A stretch of DNA of 64,000 nucleotides from Candidatus Poribacteria bacterium (GTDB lineage Bacteria > Poribacteria > WGA-4E > JAJDTR01): positions 1 to 64,000 of the forward strand of contig JAPPIK010000040.1 of NCBI GenBank assembly GCA_028820655.1, written 5' to 3'. The first letter of the stretch is position 1; each line of letters starts with the position of its first letter. Below the pieces are notes generated by a model that was given only the letters and a program-made list of their open reading frames with translations, made no database searches and was not told the origin of the DNA. Positions 27,510 to 36,300 of the stretch are shown here, one piece after another. The translations under genes and the position numbers were made by a program.

Positions 27510-28541
27510 TTACAGATCATCCACGCCGAAGTGGATTCGAGGCACCTCGATCTGTTTCGCCAAGATCTGTGATTTGACTTCCTCGACCTTCTTTGTCACG
27601 TGCTCCGGAATCTTGTCGGCAAGTTCCGGGTTGTAGACAACCTTTATTGCCTCGTCGTTTGACATGGTCATGTTGAGAGTTTTTGCCTCGAATGTGCCGT
27701 CTTTTACACTCCTCGCCACTCTCACAAAGCAATCTAACGAGATAACCGCGTTGGCAAGGATTGTTGTGGGCGAAACATGGCTCTGATCGCGGTTGGATCC
27801 GAAGCAAAAAACATCCTTGCCTGACTGACGCGCGTTTTCCATAGCTTCAAAGACACCTCGTCCAGCCGCGTTCGCGTTGTGGAAGATGAAGTCGATGCCC
27901 TCGTTAATCTGTGCTAACGCGATCTCCTTTGCTTTGCCGATGTTATCCCAATCTCCCACATACGCACGCCGAACTTCCGCGTCCGGATTCGCAGCTTTCA
28001 CTCCGCCTTCAAATGCCATGAATGTGCTGTTGATCGATGGGATGTTCGTTCCGCCGACGACGCCAACCTTCCCGGTTTGCGTCATCATTCCCGCAATGAC
28101 TCCGAGTAGGTAGGTGGCTTCCTCCATTTCAAACACAATCGGTGCTACATTTTTTAGTATCGTGCTTCCCGACGAGGTGACAAACACCGTCCCGGGAAAG
28201 TCGGGAGCGACCGCTTTGGCTGGGTCTTGGTATTCGTACCCATGGCCAAAAACCAGACTGTATCCGTTCTGTGCGTACGACCGAAAATGGTCCTCCTGAT
28301 CTGCAGGAGTACGGCTTTCGATATGGCTAATCTGGGCGCCGAGTTCCTTCTCAATGGCTTTGAGCCCCTCAAAAGCCAGGGCATTCCACCCGGCATCGCT
28401 TGCCGAACCGGGCAACAACAACCCCACCTTGAACGGTTTTTCCGCCGCCTTTTTGTCGCAGGCGATCATTCCGAGTAGACATGCTGTTCCAAAAATCAAA
28501 AGAAATGCTAAAATCTTAAACGAGTAATGCTTCATACGCAT
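27510..28541 (-). CDS. BMP-family substrate-binding lipoprotein
   Basis: The binding protein of the importer, a 343-residue lipoprotein. The signal ends in a lipobox (LGMIAC), so Cys28 is probably lipid-anchored. The mature part shows the BMP fold: FKVGLLLPGSASDAGWNALAFEGL, GVVGGTNIPSINSTFMAFEGG and DFIFHNANAAGRGVFEA. Such proteins bind purine nucleosides or related small molecules in the periplasm. A GGAGG site precedes ATG 28541. A perfect promoter lies about 85 bases upstream. Confidence 0.93.
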   Translation of the reverse strand: MRMKHYSFKILAFLLIFGTACLLGMIACDKKAAEKPFKVGLLLPGSASDAGWNALAFEGLKAIEKELGAQISHIESRTPADQEDHFRSYAQNGYSLVFGHGYEYQDPAKAVAPDFPGTVFVTSSGSTILKNVAPIVFEMEEATYLLGVIAGMMTQTGKVGVVGGTNIPSINSTFMAFEGGVKAANPDAEVRRAYVGDWDNIGKAKEIALAQINEGIDFIFHNANAAGRGVFEAMENARQSGKDVFCFGSNRDQSHVSPTTILANAVISLDCFVRVARSVKDGTFEAKTLNMTMSNDEAIKVVYNPELADKIPEHVTKKVEEVKSQILAKQIEVPRIHFGVDDL

Positions 28542-28625
28542 TCAGTGTTTCCTCCGTATAGGTTCATGAGATTATGTCGAAATGGGGGTAGTCTCTAATT
28601 TCCTCCGGATCGCCAGATTGCCGTG

Positions 28626-28654
28626 ATTATAGCACACCGAAGAGTGCTTGTCAA
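28626..28654 (-). promoter_or_regulatory. Consensus sigma-70 promoter of the BMP transporter operon
   Basis: On the minus strand TTGACA (28649-28654), a 17-base spacer and TATAAT (28626-28631) match the consensus perfectly. Transcription should begin near 28619, giving a leader of about 75 bases. I could not recognise a purine riboswitch in that leader. Confidence 0.85.
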
Positions 28655-28795
28655 TTTCGTGCCGTAGGGCGAGATTAACCACTAGCGTCCGATTCTGAGC
28701 GCGTTGTAGGGTGGGCATTGCCCACCGTTTTCATCCCTGTTGGTTTGCCGCTCGCCAAGCGTCAGCAAACGAATTTCATAACTGTATAGTCCACC

Positions 28796-28817
28796 GGTCT
28801 GGATTTGCCAATCCAGA
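28796..28817. repeat. Dispersed hairpin repeat (GGTCTGGA/TCCAGAC), copy 2
   Basis: GGTCTGGA, an eight-base loop and TCCAGAC. This is the relative of the hairpin at 8975-8998. Confidence 0.55.
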
Positions 28818-28917
28818 CAGAGCGGGCGGGGAACGCGCCGAGTAGGGAAGTGTACTCTGCGTTGTTGGAAGTTGCGTTTTTCAAGCGTCAATAAATGGAG
28901 CGTGGGTTTTTCAGGTG

Positions 28918-28948
28918 GTAGGAGGAGTTCCCACCGATTCCCGACCAT
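28918..28948 (-). repeat. Exact 31-base dispersed repeat, copy 2
   Basis: The exact reverse complement of 10488-10518. It is followed after some 24 bases by the GGGATCTCTATCG repeat, so several repeat families lie side by side here. Confidence 0.75.
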
Positions 28949-28971
28949 AGCGATTCGGAGAAGGATCTGTA

Positions 28972-29036
28972 TGGGATCTCTATCGCCTTCGCTAATCGCT
29001 CAGTTGATCACTCACTATTCGTTCGCTTGATCCCCT
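28972..29036 (+). repeat. Long version of the GGGATCTCTATCG dispersed repeat
   Basis: It starts TGGGATCTCTATCG and ends CGCTTGATCCCC like the copies at 111-150 and 59564-59604, but carries about 25 extra bases in the middle, which look like a partial internal duplication (CTATTCG / CTAATCG). Confidence 0.55.
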
Positions 29037-29398
29037 ACAAACCTTCGGTGCACAATTGCGTAAAATTAACCGAAGCAGAGTATACGATGCTAATTCCGAC
29101 GAATCGGGAGTTTAACTGCCTAGAACGGACGTGCAATGAATTACACTACTACAAACCGAAATCGTCAATATAGATTGACGGACTAAACAGTTACCGAATA
29201 TCTTGATACCCACATTCCTTTTGTCTCTGTGAATTCCCGCTCATGCACGTGGAATTGAAACCGGGGCGGTGTAACCTCTGTGGCCTGCATTCAGCTACGG
29301 GTGTCCGAGGCTCACCGGATTTCTCCTTGACTACGCGGAATCCCGATGTTATGATTAGCCGCGCAAACTTTACAAGGATTGTTTGGACCGAGTCCGAA

Positions 29399-30007
29399 AT
29401 GGCGAAACGCAAAAGACGGAAACGCATCCCAGCCCATGCACCGAGCGCGTCCGATGCGGCGATAGGAAACCAGGAGCAAAAACAAGAGAATGGCGTCCTC
29501 CAACTAAGAATTTACGGAGATCCTGTGTTGCGGCAAAAGGCAATTCCTGTTGAGGAAATTTCCGGCGCCGAAAAGGAGCTGGCGGATTCCATGCTGGCAA
29601 CGCTATACGCCATTCCCAATGGTGTCGGCTTGGCAGCGCCGCAGGTCGGTGTTCTGAAGCGGTTGGTCGTGATTGACGTAAGCAGAGAAGACCTTGACGG
29701 CAAACCGCTGGTGCTGATCAATCCAAAGATTCAAAGCCGAGAAGGGGAGGTTGTCGACGAAGAAGCGTGTTTGAGCATCCCCGATGTCACGGCCGATGTC
29801 AAGCGATCGGAAAAAGTTGCTGTCTCCGCACTCGATCTGGACGGCGAGCCCGTCTCAATTGAAGGCGAGGGTTTCTTTGCCCGTGTACTCCAGCATGAGA
29901 TTGATCATCTGGACGGCGTGCTGTTCATCGACCATGTTGGCGGTCTCAAACGTGGACTCCTCCGAAAAAAACTGCGCAGACTTCAGCAACAATCTACGGA
30001 TGAATAA
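29399..30007 (+). CDS. def: Peptide deformylase
   Basis: Removes the formyl group from the N-terminal methionine of new proteins. From ATG 29399 the product has 202 residues. It begins with a basic extension (AKRKRRKRIPAHAP) and then the family motifs: GVGLAAPQVG, EACLSIPD (EGCLS in most relatives, metal Cys kept) and QHEIDHLDGVLF with both metal histidines and the catalytic Glu. The frame is open back to 29243, but the chosen ATG avoids an unrelated leader. larE follows nine bases after the stop. Confidence 0.95.
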   Translation: MAKRKRRKRIPAHAPSASDAAIGNQEQKQENGVLQLRIYGDPVLRQKAIPVEEISGAEKELADSMLATLYAIPNGVGLAAPQVGVLKRLVVIDVSREDLDGKPLVLINPKIQSREGEVVDEEACLSIPDVTADVKRSEKVAVSALDLDGEPVSIEGEGFFARVLQHEIDHLDGVLFIDHVGGLKRGLLRKKLRRLQQQSTDE

Positions 30008-30016
30008 ATAAGAAAA

Positions 30017-30874
30017 ATGTCACAGACTCTCGCATTGGAAACAGATCGAAAGTTAGAGGCCTTGAATGCCCTTCTGAAGTCCTACGGGGATGTAATTGTT
30101 GCGTTCTCGGGTGGCGTGGACAGTACCTTCTTGGCCGAGGCGGCACGGCGCGTCCTTGCAGACCATGCTCTGGCTGTCACTGCAATCTCCGATTCCTATC
30201 CGGAGCGTGAGATGGTAGCGGCTAAAGACATTGCAAAACAGATCGGGATTCGCTTCGAAACTGTAAATACCGACGAACTGGAGATGGAAGGCTACGCCAG
30301 CAATCCCACCAATCGTTGTTACTTTTGCAAAACGGAACTTTTCACAAAACTTAAACCTATTGCCGAGAAATACCGAGTTAACACGATTGTGTACGGCGCG
30401 ATTCCTGATGACATCGGCGATTATCGTCCCGGCATGGATGCTGCGAAAAGCATGGGGATAAAGGCGCCGCTAATCGATGCCAATCTGACGAAAGCCGATA
30501 TTCGAGATGTGTCAAATGCATGGGGGTTGCCGACATGGGACAAACCCGCGTTCGCCTGTCTGTCATCACGGTTCCCGTACGGGACACGCATTACCCGTGA
30601 CCTGCTCCGACAAGTCGATCGTGCGGAACAGTTCCTGTATGATCTGGGCGTTCGACAATTTCGAGTGCGCCATCACGAGGATCTCGCGCGAATAGAACTT
30701 GAACCCCAGGAAATCTCGAATATCGCCACGAAATCAATGCGCACCCAGATTGACGAGTATTTCAAATCGCTCGGCTATCGATATGTCACCCTAGATCTGC
30801 AGGGGTATCGTTCCGGCAGCTTGAATGAAGGGGTAGCAAACGTTTCGATTGGGCGGTCTCAACAAATTAAATAG
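30017..30874 (+). CDS. larE: LarE-type ATP-dependent sulfur transferase
   Basis: A 285-residue PP-loop protein. The N-terminal AFSGGVDSTFLAEAA binds ATP, RCYFCKTEL lies in the middle, and ACLSSRFPYGTRIT contains the cysteine that serves as sacrificial sulfur donor in the best-studied LarE. LarE builds the nickel-pincer cofactor of lactate racemase together with LarB and LarC. Neither of these is in the window, so it may work with distant genes or a different substrate. It follows the deformylase gene by 9 bases in the same direction. Confidence 0.9.
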   Translation: MSQTLALETDRKLEALNALLKSYGDVIVAFSGGVDSTFLAEAARRVLADHALAVTAISDSYPEREMVAAKDIAKQIGIRFETVNTDELEMEGYASNPTNRCYFCKTELFTKLKPIAEKYRVNTIVYGAIPDDIGDYRPGMDAAKSMGIKAPLIDANLTKADIRDVSNAWGLPTWDKPAFACLSSRFPYGTRITRDLLRQVDRAEQFLYDLGVRQFRVRHHEDLARIELEPQEISNIATKSMRTQIDEYFKSLGYRYVTLDLQGYRSGSLNEGVANVSIGRSQQIK

Positions 30875-30992
30875 CGTTTGTTGAAGGCTGGCGCAGCCGA
30901 ATTTGGGATTCAACGCTCCCAAAGGCGCGTAGCGAGCCACGTCGCGAACCGCGTCCCGCCCGAATTAATAGGGTTATCGGCAATCCGCGGGA

Positions 30993-31325
30993 ATGGCTAT
31001 TCACCCCGACCTCATCCCTGTTTTTTTCTTGATACTGCTTGGCACCGTAGGATTGATTGCGCTTATTTGGTTGTCTAGTAAGAGGGGCATGCGCAAGCGT
31101 CCGGCAGCAGAGCGCGGGAAATTGTTCACGGCTAAGAAGGAATTGACTGATTCGGAAAAGCGGGCGATTTCGGAGAAAATTCGCCAATCGCGCACCGAAA
31201 CGCTGAAGAAGATGCCCAATCTCGACAGTAATAGGATTTTCATCTTGGTTGCAATAATCGGACTCGGCATCTTATCTCTTGTTTGGGTACTTATGCTCAT
31301 AAGTCGAGGTTTTCGCAAATGGTGA
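30993..31325 (+). CDS. Small two-helix membrane protein, unknown function
   Basis: The 110-residue product has a hydrophobic helix near residues 8-27 and another near 84-105. Between them lies a charged, helical linker (RGMRKRPAAERGKLF...SEKIRQSRTETLKKM). No family is recognised. It lies between larE and the GlcF-like gene on the same strand, 20 bases before the latter, and may share their transcript. The ribosome-binding site is weak. Confidence 0.55.
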   Translation: MAIHPDLIPVFFLILLGTVGLIALIWLSSKRGMRKRPAAERGKLFTAKKELTDSEKRAISEKIRQSRTETLKKMPNLDSNRIFILVAIIGLGILSLVWVLMLISRGFRKW

Positions 31326-31345
31326 ACTATCAAAGGAAGTAGTAG

Positions 31346-32683
31346 ATGTTGGGACAAGAGGCGCAATCCAGGCAACAAATGAATCCGCTAATCGGCGTCG
31401 AATTTTTCAGCCAGAAGAAATTGGATGCGTGCACACATTGCGGTCTGTGTCTGCCAACTTGTCCGACCTATCGCGAGTTGGGGTTGGAGACGGATTCGCC
31501 GCGAGGTCGGCTCTATTTGATGAGCACGGCGTTCAGGGATATTGATCCGACGCCGCTCAATGAGGATTGGGGGAAATATATCTACCGCTGCTTGGATTGC
31601 CGCGCATGTGAAACGGCGTGTCCGTCCGGCGTACATTTTGGAGAACTCGTCGAGGAAGCGCGTGCCATCTATGAGCTGAACACGAAACGTCCGAAGAAGC
31701 ATCGGTTATGGACAAACTTGGTTTTTAAGGGACTCCTGCCTAAGCGTATGCGACTCAACTTGGTTTTTGAGTTGCTGTGGTTATATCAGCGCTTAGGGAT
31801 TCGTTCGCTTGTGCGCCGCACCAGAATCCTGAAGCTGATGGGCAAAATGGGCGAGATGGAAGCCATGATGCCCGAAGTTCCAACCCCCACCCTAAAATAT
31901 TCTCTGCGGAAGCTATCTCCCGCAATAGGCAAGGCGAAATATCGTGTCGGGTTTATCTCCGGATGTGTGATGAACCAACTCTTCACGCAGACAAATCTTG
32001 CAACCGTTCGAGTGCTTCAGGAAAACGGTGCCGACGTTCTTACGCCGCGAAAACAGAACTGTTGCGGCGCGCTGCATGTGCATAACGGTGTTCGTGAAAC
32101 CGCGCTCGGTTTGGCGCGGCAAAATATTAATGCCTTTGAAGGGGAAGATCTGGATGCCATTATAATTAACTCGGCGGGCTGCGGCGCGACGCTTAAAGAG
32201 TATGACGCGCTGATGCAACACGATAGCGAATACGCCGAAAAAGCCGTAAGTTTCAGCGGGAAGATGCGCGACATCAGCGAATTTCTGGCTGAAATTGGCA
32301 TTGCGCAGCCCAAAGGCGAGATTAAGCGTACCGTGACATACGATGAGCCGTGTCACCTCGTGCATGGACAGAATGTTCACGCCCAACCCCGCCAATTGCT
32401 TCAATCCATTCAGGGCTTGAACCTTGTTGAACTCAAGGAATCCGAATGGTGTTGCGGTAGCGCAGGCATCTATAATATTACCCAGCCCGAGATGTCAAAA
32501 AGTATCTTGGATCGCAAATTGAATCATATTGCTGACACGGAGGCGGAGATTGTGGCGTCGGGAAACCCCGGGTGTATCCTACAAATTCAACTCGGAATCC
32601 GGGAACGTGACTTGCCGATGAGCGTGATGCATCCGGTCGACCTTCTTGATTGCGCCTATCGCGGCGTTGATCCCCTTGAGTAG
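31346..32683 (+). CDS. GlcF-like iron-sulfur (CCG-domain) protein
   Basis: A 445-residue subunit of a flavin-linked 2-hydroxyacid oxidase type system. The N-terminal part has two ferredoxin-type clusters: CTHCGLCLPTCPTY near residue 29 and CLDCRACETACPSG near 82. The C-terminal part has two CCG-type cysteine domains with KQNCCGALHVHNG and ESEWCCGSAGIYN, which bind a further cofactor or cluster. GlcF oxidises glycolate with GlcD/GlcE; neither flavin subunit is next to this gene. A GGAAG site precedes ATG 31346. Confidence 0.85.
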   Translation: MLGQEAQSRQQMNPLIGVEFFSQKKLDACTHCGLCLPTCPTYRELGLETDSPRGRLYLMSTAFRDIDPTPLNEDWGKYIYRCLDCRACETACPSGVHFGELVEEARAIYELNTKRPKKHRLWTNLVFKGLLPKRMRLNLVFELLWLYQRLGIRSLVRRTRILKLMGKMGEMEAMMPEVPTPTLKYSLRKLSPAIGKAKYRVGFISGCVMNQLFTQTNLATVRVLQENGADVLTPRKQNCCGALHVHNGVRETALGLARQNINAFEGEDLDAIIINSAGCGATLKEYDALMQHDSEYAEKAVSFSGKMRDISEFLAEIGIAQPKGEIKRTVTYDEPCHLVHGQNVHAQPRQLLQSIQGLNLVELKESEWCCGSAGIYNITQPEMSKSILDRKLNHIADTEAEIVASGNPGCILQIQLGIRERDLPMSVMHPVDLLDCAYRGVDPLE

Positions 32684-32705
32684 ACTATCATATAGAGACT
32701 TAAGA

Positions 32706-33125
32706 ATGATGAAGTGGCAGCTAGTCGCTTTATGTTCGGCAATTCTACTTCTTAACGCTGGTTGTGGAGGAAAAAACCATCCCGTGGCTGGGCTAATTTA
32801 CGAAACCAGAGCGCAGATAGAGGTTGCCAAACAGGCGGAAGCAGCGACGCGTGCCAGTCAAGAATTTGCGGATGCCGAACAGATGCTTGCTCAAGCTGAA
32901 ACCGCGCTAGACGCGGGAGAGGGCGACCAAGCCTATCGATTGGGGATGCGAGCCTATCTCAACGCGAGGCTGGCGGAAGCGACCGCTATCTTGGCTCAGA
33001 GCGAGGACCAAGCGATTCAAATTGCGAAGGACTTGGAATCGAAACTTCGCGCCGCGGACGCGGCACTCCGCCAACTTGAAGAAGCGGAGACTAGATTGGA
33101 AAAACTTAAGGCGGCACCTCCATAA
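32706..33125 (+). CDS. DUF4398-like helical lipoprotein
   Basis: The 139-residue product has a lipoprotein signal with lipobox LNAGC (Cys19 or so), followed by an alanine/glutamate-rich helical region: ASQEFADAEQMLAQAETALDAGEGDQAYRLGMRAYLNARLAEA. This pattern matches the DUF4398 family. The frame is open back to 32646, inside the end of the GlcF-like gene, but ATG 32706 begins the signal peptide. It precedes the OmpA lipoprotein by 56 bases and shares its helical motif, so the two probably act together in the envelope. Confidence 0.75.
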   Translation: MMKWQLVALCSAILLLNAGCGGKNHPVAGLIYETRAQIEVAKQAEAATRASQEFADAEQMLAQAETALDAGEGDQAYRLGMRAYLNARLAEATAILAQSEDQAIQIAKDLESKLRAADAALRQLEEAETRLEKLKAAPP

Positions 33126-33181
33126 TCCCACCTCGTGCTATTCGAGACATCCTACCCCCTGCGCCGGGAAAATGGTCCATA

Positions 33182-34897
33182 ATGCAATTTTATCAATTAA
33201 CATCGGTTCTTTACCTTCTAATCGTCTGCATAGTGATCGTCGGATGCGGGGGAACGGTTGATTCAATCTTGCTCGAAACATCCCTGCAAAATGCGCAGAG
33301 TGCCGTTTCCGATGCACAGCGCCTTGATGCCGAAATATATGCCAAAAACGAAATCACTCGGGCAATGAAGCTGCTTGAGGACGCGCGAAGCGCGCAGCTC
33401 GCCGGAAAGGGAGCTCAAAGCATGGAGTTGGCGTATCAGGCGCAGATGGAGGCAAAAATTTCGGGTGTCCAAGCCCGTCAATCGGTTTTGCAAACACAAA
33501 TCGATCAAGTTAAAACGGAGATACTGGATGCCATCATACAAGAGAAAACCCATCAAGTATCGACCGCTCAAACGCACCAAGCGATTGCCGAGGAACTAAC
33601 AAGACGTGCTCTGGATGGATCCGATCGCGCCGAAAAACGGGCGAACGATGCCCAAGCTGCCGCAGAGGAAGCCAAGAAAGCTGCCCAAAAGTCGATGCGG
33701 TATCATGAGACGCAGTTAGCCATCTCGGAGGCCAAGTACGTGCTCGGGTTCGCTAAAGAAGTTGGCGCCACGGTTCACGCACAGGGTGACTATGCGGAAG
33801 CGGAGAATCTGATTGCACAGGCGGCCGCGATGCTCCAGCGCGACGCCTTTGACGATGCGGCGCGATTGGCCGGTCAGGCCGAGGAACGAGCGCAAAGTGC
33901 TCGCCTTACTTCTATAAAAGCTGCGGACGCGGTGAGTGCCAAGAAAACGAAGGCGTTTACAACGGCAAAAATCGCTATCGCGGCGGCGCAGGAAGAAATT
34001 GGTCGAGCGGAAAGTGTATTTGCGTCGGTATATGCCGAAGACCTCTTCAGGCGCGCTGCATCGGCGCTTGAACAAGCCAATGCCTCGTTGAATGCCGAGC
34101 AGTATTCGCAGGCTTTGCAAACAGCGGAGCAGGCGGAAGAGCTGGCGCGTCAAGCGTATACCGCTGCCGAAGGGATAGACAGCCAACGACGGGCGGAAGA
34201 AGCGTTGGAGGAACAAATTGCTCAAGCAAAGGATGCGATCTTCAAGGCGGAGGAATCTATTGAGGGCAAGCGCAAAACGGATGTCCCGCACCTCGCTTCC
34301 GAAATGTACGAACGCGCCGATGCCTTATTGGCGGATGCAAGGACCGCGCTCTCTGATGAGCGTTACGAATCTGCTATCAACTCCGCCACTCAGAGCCAGG
34401 ACGCGCTTGGCGAAGCCATTGACGCCGCGGAGCAATTAAAGAACGTAGAAGATGGTATCTTTGAGGCTGCCATTGCAATTTCATCGGCTGAGGTTGAAAA
34501 AAACGAGGATGGAATCTTAATCCGGTTTAGCGGGAATCTGTTTGCCTCCGGAAGCGCAAAACTGAATGCCGAATTTCTACCGCGCTTGGAGCAGCTCGCG
34601 GAAGTTATTAAAAGTCTCCCCGACTATAATGTACGAATTGAGGGACACAGTGATAGCAGTGGGAGTGAAAAAGCCAACCTCAGATTAACGGAGAAGAGAG
34701 CGGCCGCTTTTAAGAAATACCTTGTGGATCAGTGTGGCGTGCCGGACGAACGCCTAAGGACCGTTGGGTTGGGAGAGACAGCACCGATTTCGGCCGAAAA
34801 CGACAATTCTGGCAAATCGAAGAACCGTCGAATCGATACAATTATCATAACGCGAGAGCAATCCGGCGCGGATAATAATCGGCTTGGGAGGCCTTAA
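33182..34897 (+). CDS. OmpA-family lipoprotein with long helical DUF4398-like repeats
   Basis: The 571-residue product has a lipobox signal (VIVGCGG). A long coiled/helical region rich in A/E/Q follows, with repeated units such as YAEAENLIAQAAAML and YSQALQTAEQAEEL (about residues 40-430). The C-terminal OmpA domain (about 445-560) carries VRIEGHSDSSGSEKANLRLTEKRA, which binds peptidoglycan. A lipid anchor at one end and an OmpA domain at the other would bridge membrane and cell wall. It probably forms a unit with the DUF4398-like lipoprotein upstream. Confidence 0.88.
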   Translation: MQFYQLTSVLYLLIVCIVIVGCGGTVDSILLETSLQNAQSAVSDAQRLDAEIYAKNEITRAMKLLEDARSAQLAGKGAQSMELAYQAQMEAKISGVQARQSVLQTQIDQVKTEILDAIIQEKTHQVSTAQTHQAIAEELTRRALDGSDRAEKRANDAQAAAEEAKKAAQKSMRYHETQLAISEAKYVLGFAKEVGATVHAQGDYAEAENLIAQAAAMLQRDAFDDAARLAGQAEERAQSARLTSIKAADAVSAKKTKAFTTAKIAIAAAQEEIGRAESVFASVYAEDLFRRAASALEQANASLNAEQYSQALQTAEQAEELARQAYTAAEGIDSQRRAEEALEEQIAQAKDAIFKAEESIEGKRKTDVPHLASEMYERADALLADARTALSDERYESAINSATQSQDALGEAIDAAEQLKNVEDGIFEAAIAISSAEVEKNEDGILIRFSGNLFASGSAKLNAEFLPRLEQLAEVIKSLPDYNVRIEGHSDSSGSEKANLRLTEKRAAAFKKYLVDQCGVPDERLRTVGLGETAPISAENDNSGKSKNRRIDTIIITREQSGADNNRLGRP

Positions 34898-34902
34898 CGG
34901 TC

Positions 34903-35211
34903 ATGGCATATCCGGGACCGCCGCCGCAGCTTGACCCTTTTATCGTTACCCAAATCTCCCAAAGTTTATTCGGCGATCGGTTCATCATCTTCTACGATAA
35001 CATCATCCAGTTCCACAATCACTGTTACTCCGTTGAGCGGATCAACGAACCTGGCCATCCCTACTACGATCATTACTATTTGGTAGACGTAAACTCCAAG
35101 TTGGCGATGCGCTCCGACATCGAGTGCGCACCGCCCGGGAGTTACGGCGCAATTTTTGATCCGGAAACTGGGGAGATTGTCGGGCATGATCAGCCCGAGG
35201 CGGTTAACTGA
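34903..35211 (+). CDS. Small hypothetical protein
   Basis: The 102-residue product starts five bases after the OmpA lipoprotein gene. It is soluble, rich in Tyr, Pro and His (NEPGHPYYDHYYLVDVNSK), with no signal peptide and no family that I know. The tight spacing and open frame with an ordinary composition suggest that it is real and belongs to the same operon. It ends 52 bases before the convergent MTA phosphorylase gene. Confidence 0.55.
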   Translation: MAYPGPPPQLDPFIVTQISQSLFGDRFIIFYDNIIQFHNHCYSVERINEPGHPYYDHYYLVDVNSKLAMRSDIECAPPGSYGAIFDPETGEIVGHDQPEAVN

Positions 35212-35263
35212 GTCGTGAGGTAAACATGTGACTTGGAGTGTGTTGTGCTTACGTGACTCATGT

Positions 35264-36127
35264 TCACGTGATGTACCTGCCGATTAGCAGATCTAATTTG
35301 CGGCGGGTAGCATCGGGAATCGATTGCTGATTGGTTGCGATTGATTTTTCGAGAGCGGTTGGGCACGCGCAACCGGTTCGCTCGTCCGGAATTCGGCGAA
35401 TGGTGGCTTTGGCTGCCTCTTTCGCGGTTTCCACGTTGGCAAGCAAATGCTGCAGAATCATCTCCGCGGTGACATTGTCGTGGTCCGGATGCCAGCAGTC
35501 GTAATCCGTTGAACAGGCAAGCGTCGCATAACAAATTTCGGCTTCGCGCGCAAGTTTCGCTTCGGTGGCAGCCGTCATGCCGATGACATCAAAGCCGAGA
35601 TGTCTGTACACATTGGATTCCGCCTGGGTTGAGAAGGCGGGACCTTCCATACAGATATACGTGCCGCCCTTGTGCGTTGTTACCCCGACCGAAGTGCCTC
35701 CCTCATAGATGAGTTCACGTAGAACGGGGCAGAATGGATGAGCGAGGCTGACATGCGCCGATAGTCCCTCTCCAAAAAATGTGCTTATCCGATTCTTGGT
35801 GTGATCGTACAACTGATCCGGAACAACGAAGTGACGAGGTTCTATCTCCGATTTCAGACTTCCAACGGCGCTAACGGAAATAATCCATTCGACCCCAAGG
35901 CTCTTTAGGGCATAGATGTTTGCACGAACGTTGATCTCCGAGGGAAGCAATCGATGTCCGACACCGTGGCGCGGCAGGAATACGACCCGTTTCCCTTCAA
36001 TCGTGCCCGATATCAGCGAATCGCTGGGTCTTCCAAAAGGGGTATCTAGGTTTATCTCCTCTATGTCGCATAGTCCCTCCATCTGATAGAAGCCGCTGCC
36101 GCCAATCACCCCAATTTTGACACTCAT
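35264..36127 (-). CDS. mtnP: S-methyl-5'-thioadenosine phosphorylase
   Basis: Cleaves methylthioadenosine, a by-product of polyamine synthesis, into adenine and methylthioribose phosphate. The 287-residue product has IGVIGGSGFYQ at its N-terminus, LPRHGVGHRLLPSEINVRANI, CMEGPAFSTQAES, and MTAATEAKLAREAEICYA followed by STDYDCWH, all typical of MTAP. ATG 36127 has a GGAGG site six bases upstream; the in-frame ATG at 36133 is too close to it. Supply of its substrate by the spermidine-synthase-like protein at 10.5 kb is plausible. Confidence 0.93.
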   Translation of the reverse strand: MSVKIGVIGGSGFYQMEGLCDIEEINLDTPFGRPSDSLISGTIEGKRVVFLPRHGVGHRLLPSEINVRANIYALKSLGVEWIISVSAVGSLKSEIEPRHFVVPDQLYDHTKNRISTFFGEGLSAHVSLAHPFCPVLRELIYEGGTSVGVTTHKGGTYICMEGPAFSTQAESNVYRHLGFDVIGMTAATEAKLAREAEICYATLACSTDYDCWHPDHDNVTAEMILQHLLANVETAKEAAKATIRRIPDERTGCACPTALEKSIATNQQSIPDATRRKLDLLIGRYIT

Positions 36128-36224
36128 ATACATCCTCCAATCATCTTTGAATATGGATATATTGCACGTTATAATGTCCCTGCCTATTATTCCTCTGTTT
36201 AATTGTGTTTGCGCTGCCGATTCC

Positions 36225-36242
36225 GAACCCTAAAGAGGGTTC
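36225..36242. repeat. Perfect hairpin between mtnP and the RNase Z-like gene
   Basis: GAACCCT-AAAG-AGGGTTC forms a seven-base stem with a four-base loop in the divergent gap. No U-tract follows. A protein site or a leader hairpin is possible. Confidence 0.4.
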
Positions 36243-36300
36243 TCGGAACTGATTTCCGGGAAGATACTATTGACATGGTAAAGAAAGGTTCTCACTAAGA

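Larger units (their letters stand above)
28655..29398. other. Intergenic region rich in short dispersed repeats
   Basis: Between the divergent transporter operon and the deformylase gene. It holds, in order, a hairpin GGTGGGC-ATT-GCCCACC near 28712, the GGTCTGGA hairpin, the 31-base exact repeat and the long version of the GGGATCTCTATCG repeat. No gene is evident. The deformylase frame is open back to 29243 but is probably not translated there. Confidence 0.6.

Noticed and set aside
28542-28625. Purine riboswitch ahead of the BMP transporter
   Set aside because: The 75-base leader lacks the conserved three-way-junction bases of the purine aptamer.
32646-32705. Upstream extension of the DUF4398-like lipoprotein into the GlcF-like gene
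   Set aside because: It would place about 20 residues ahead of a normal lipoprotein signal; ATG 32706 is the better start.
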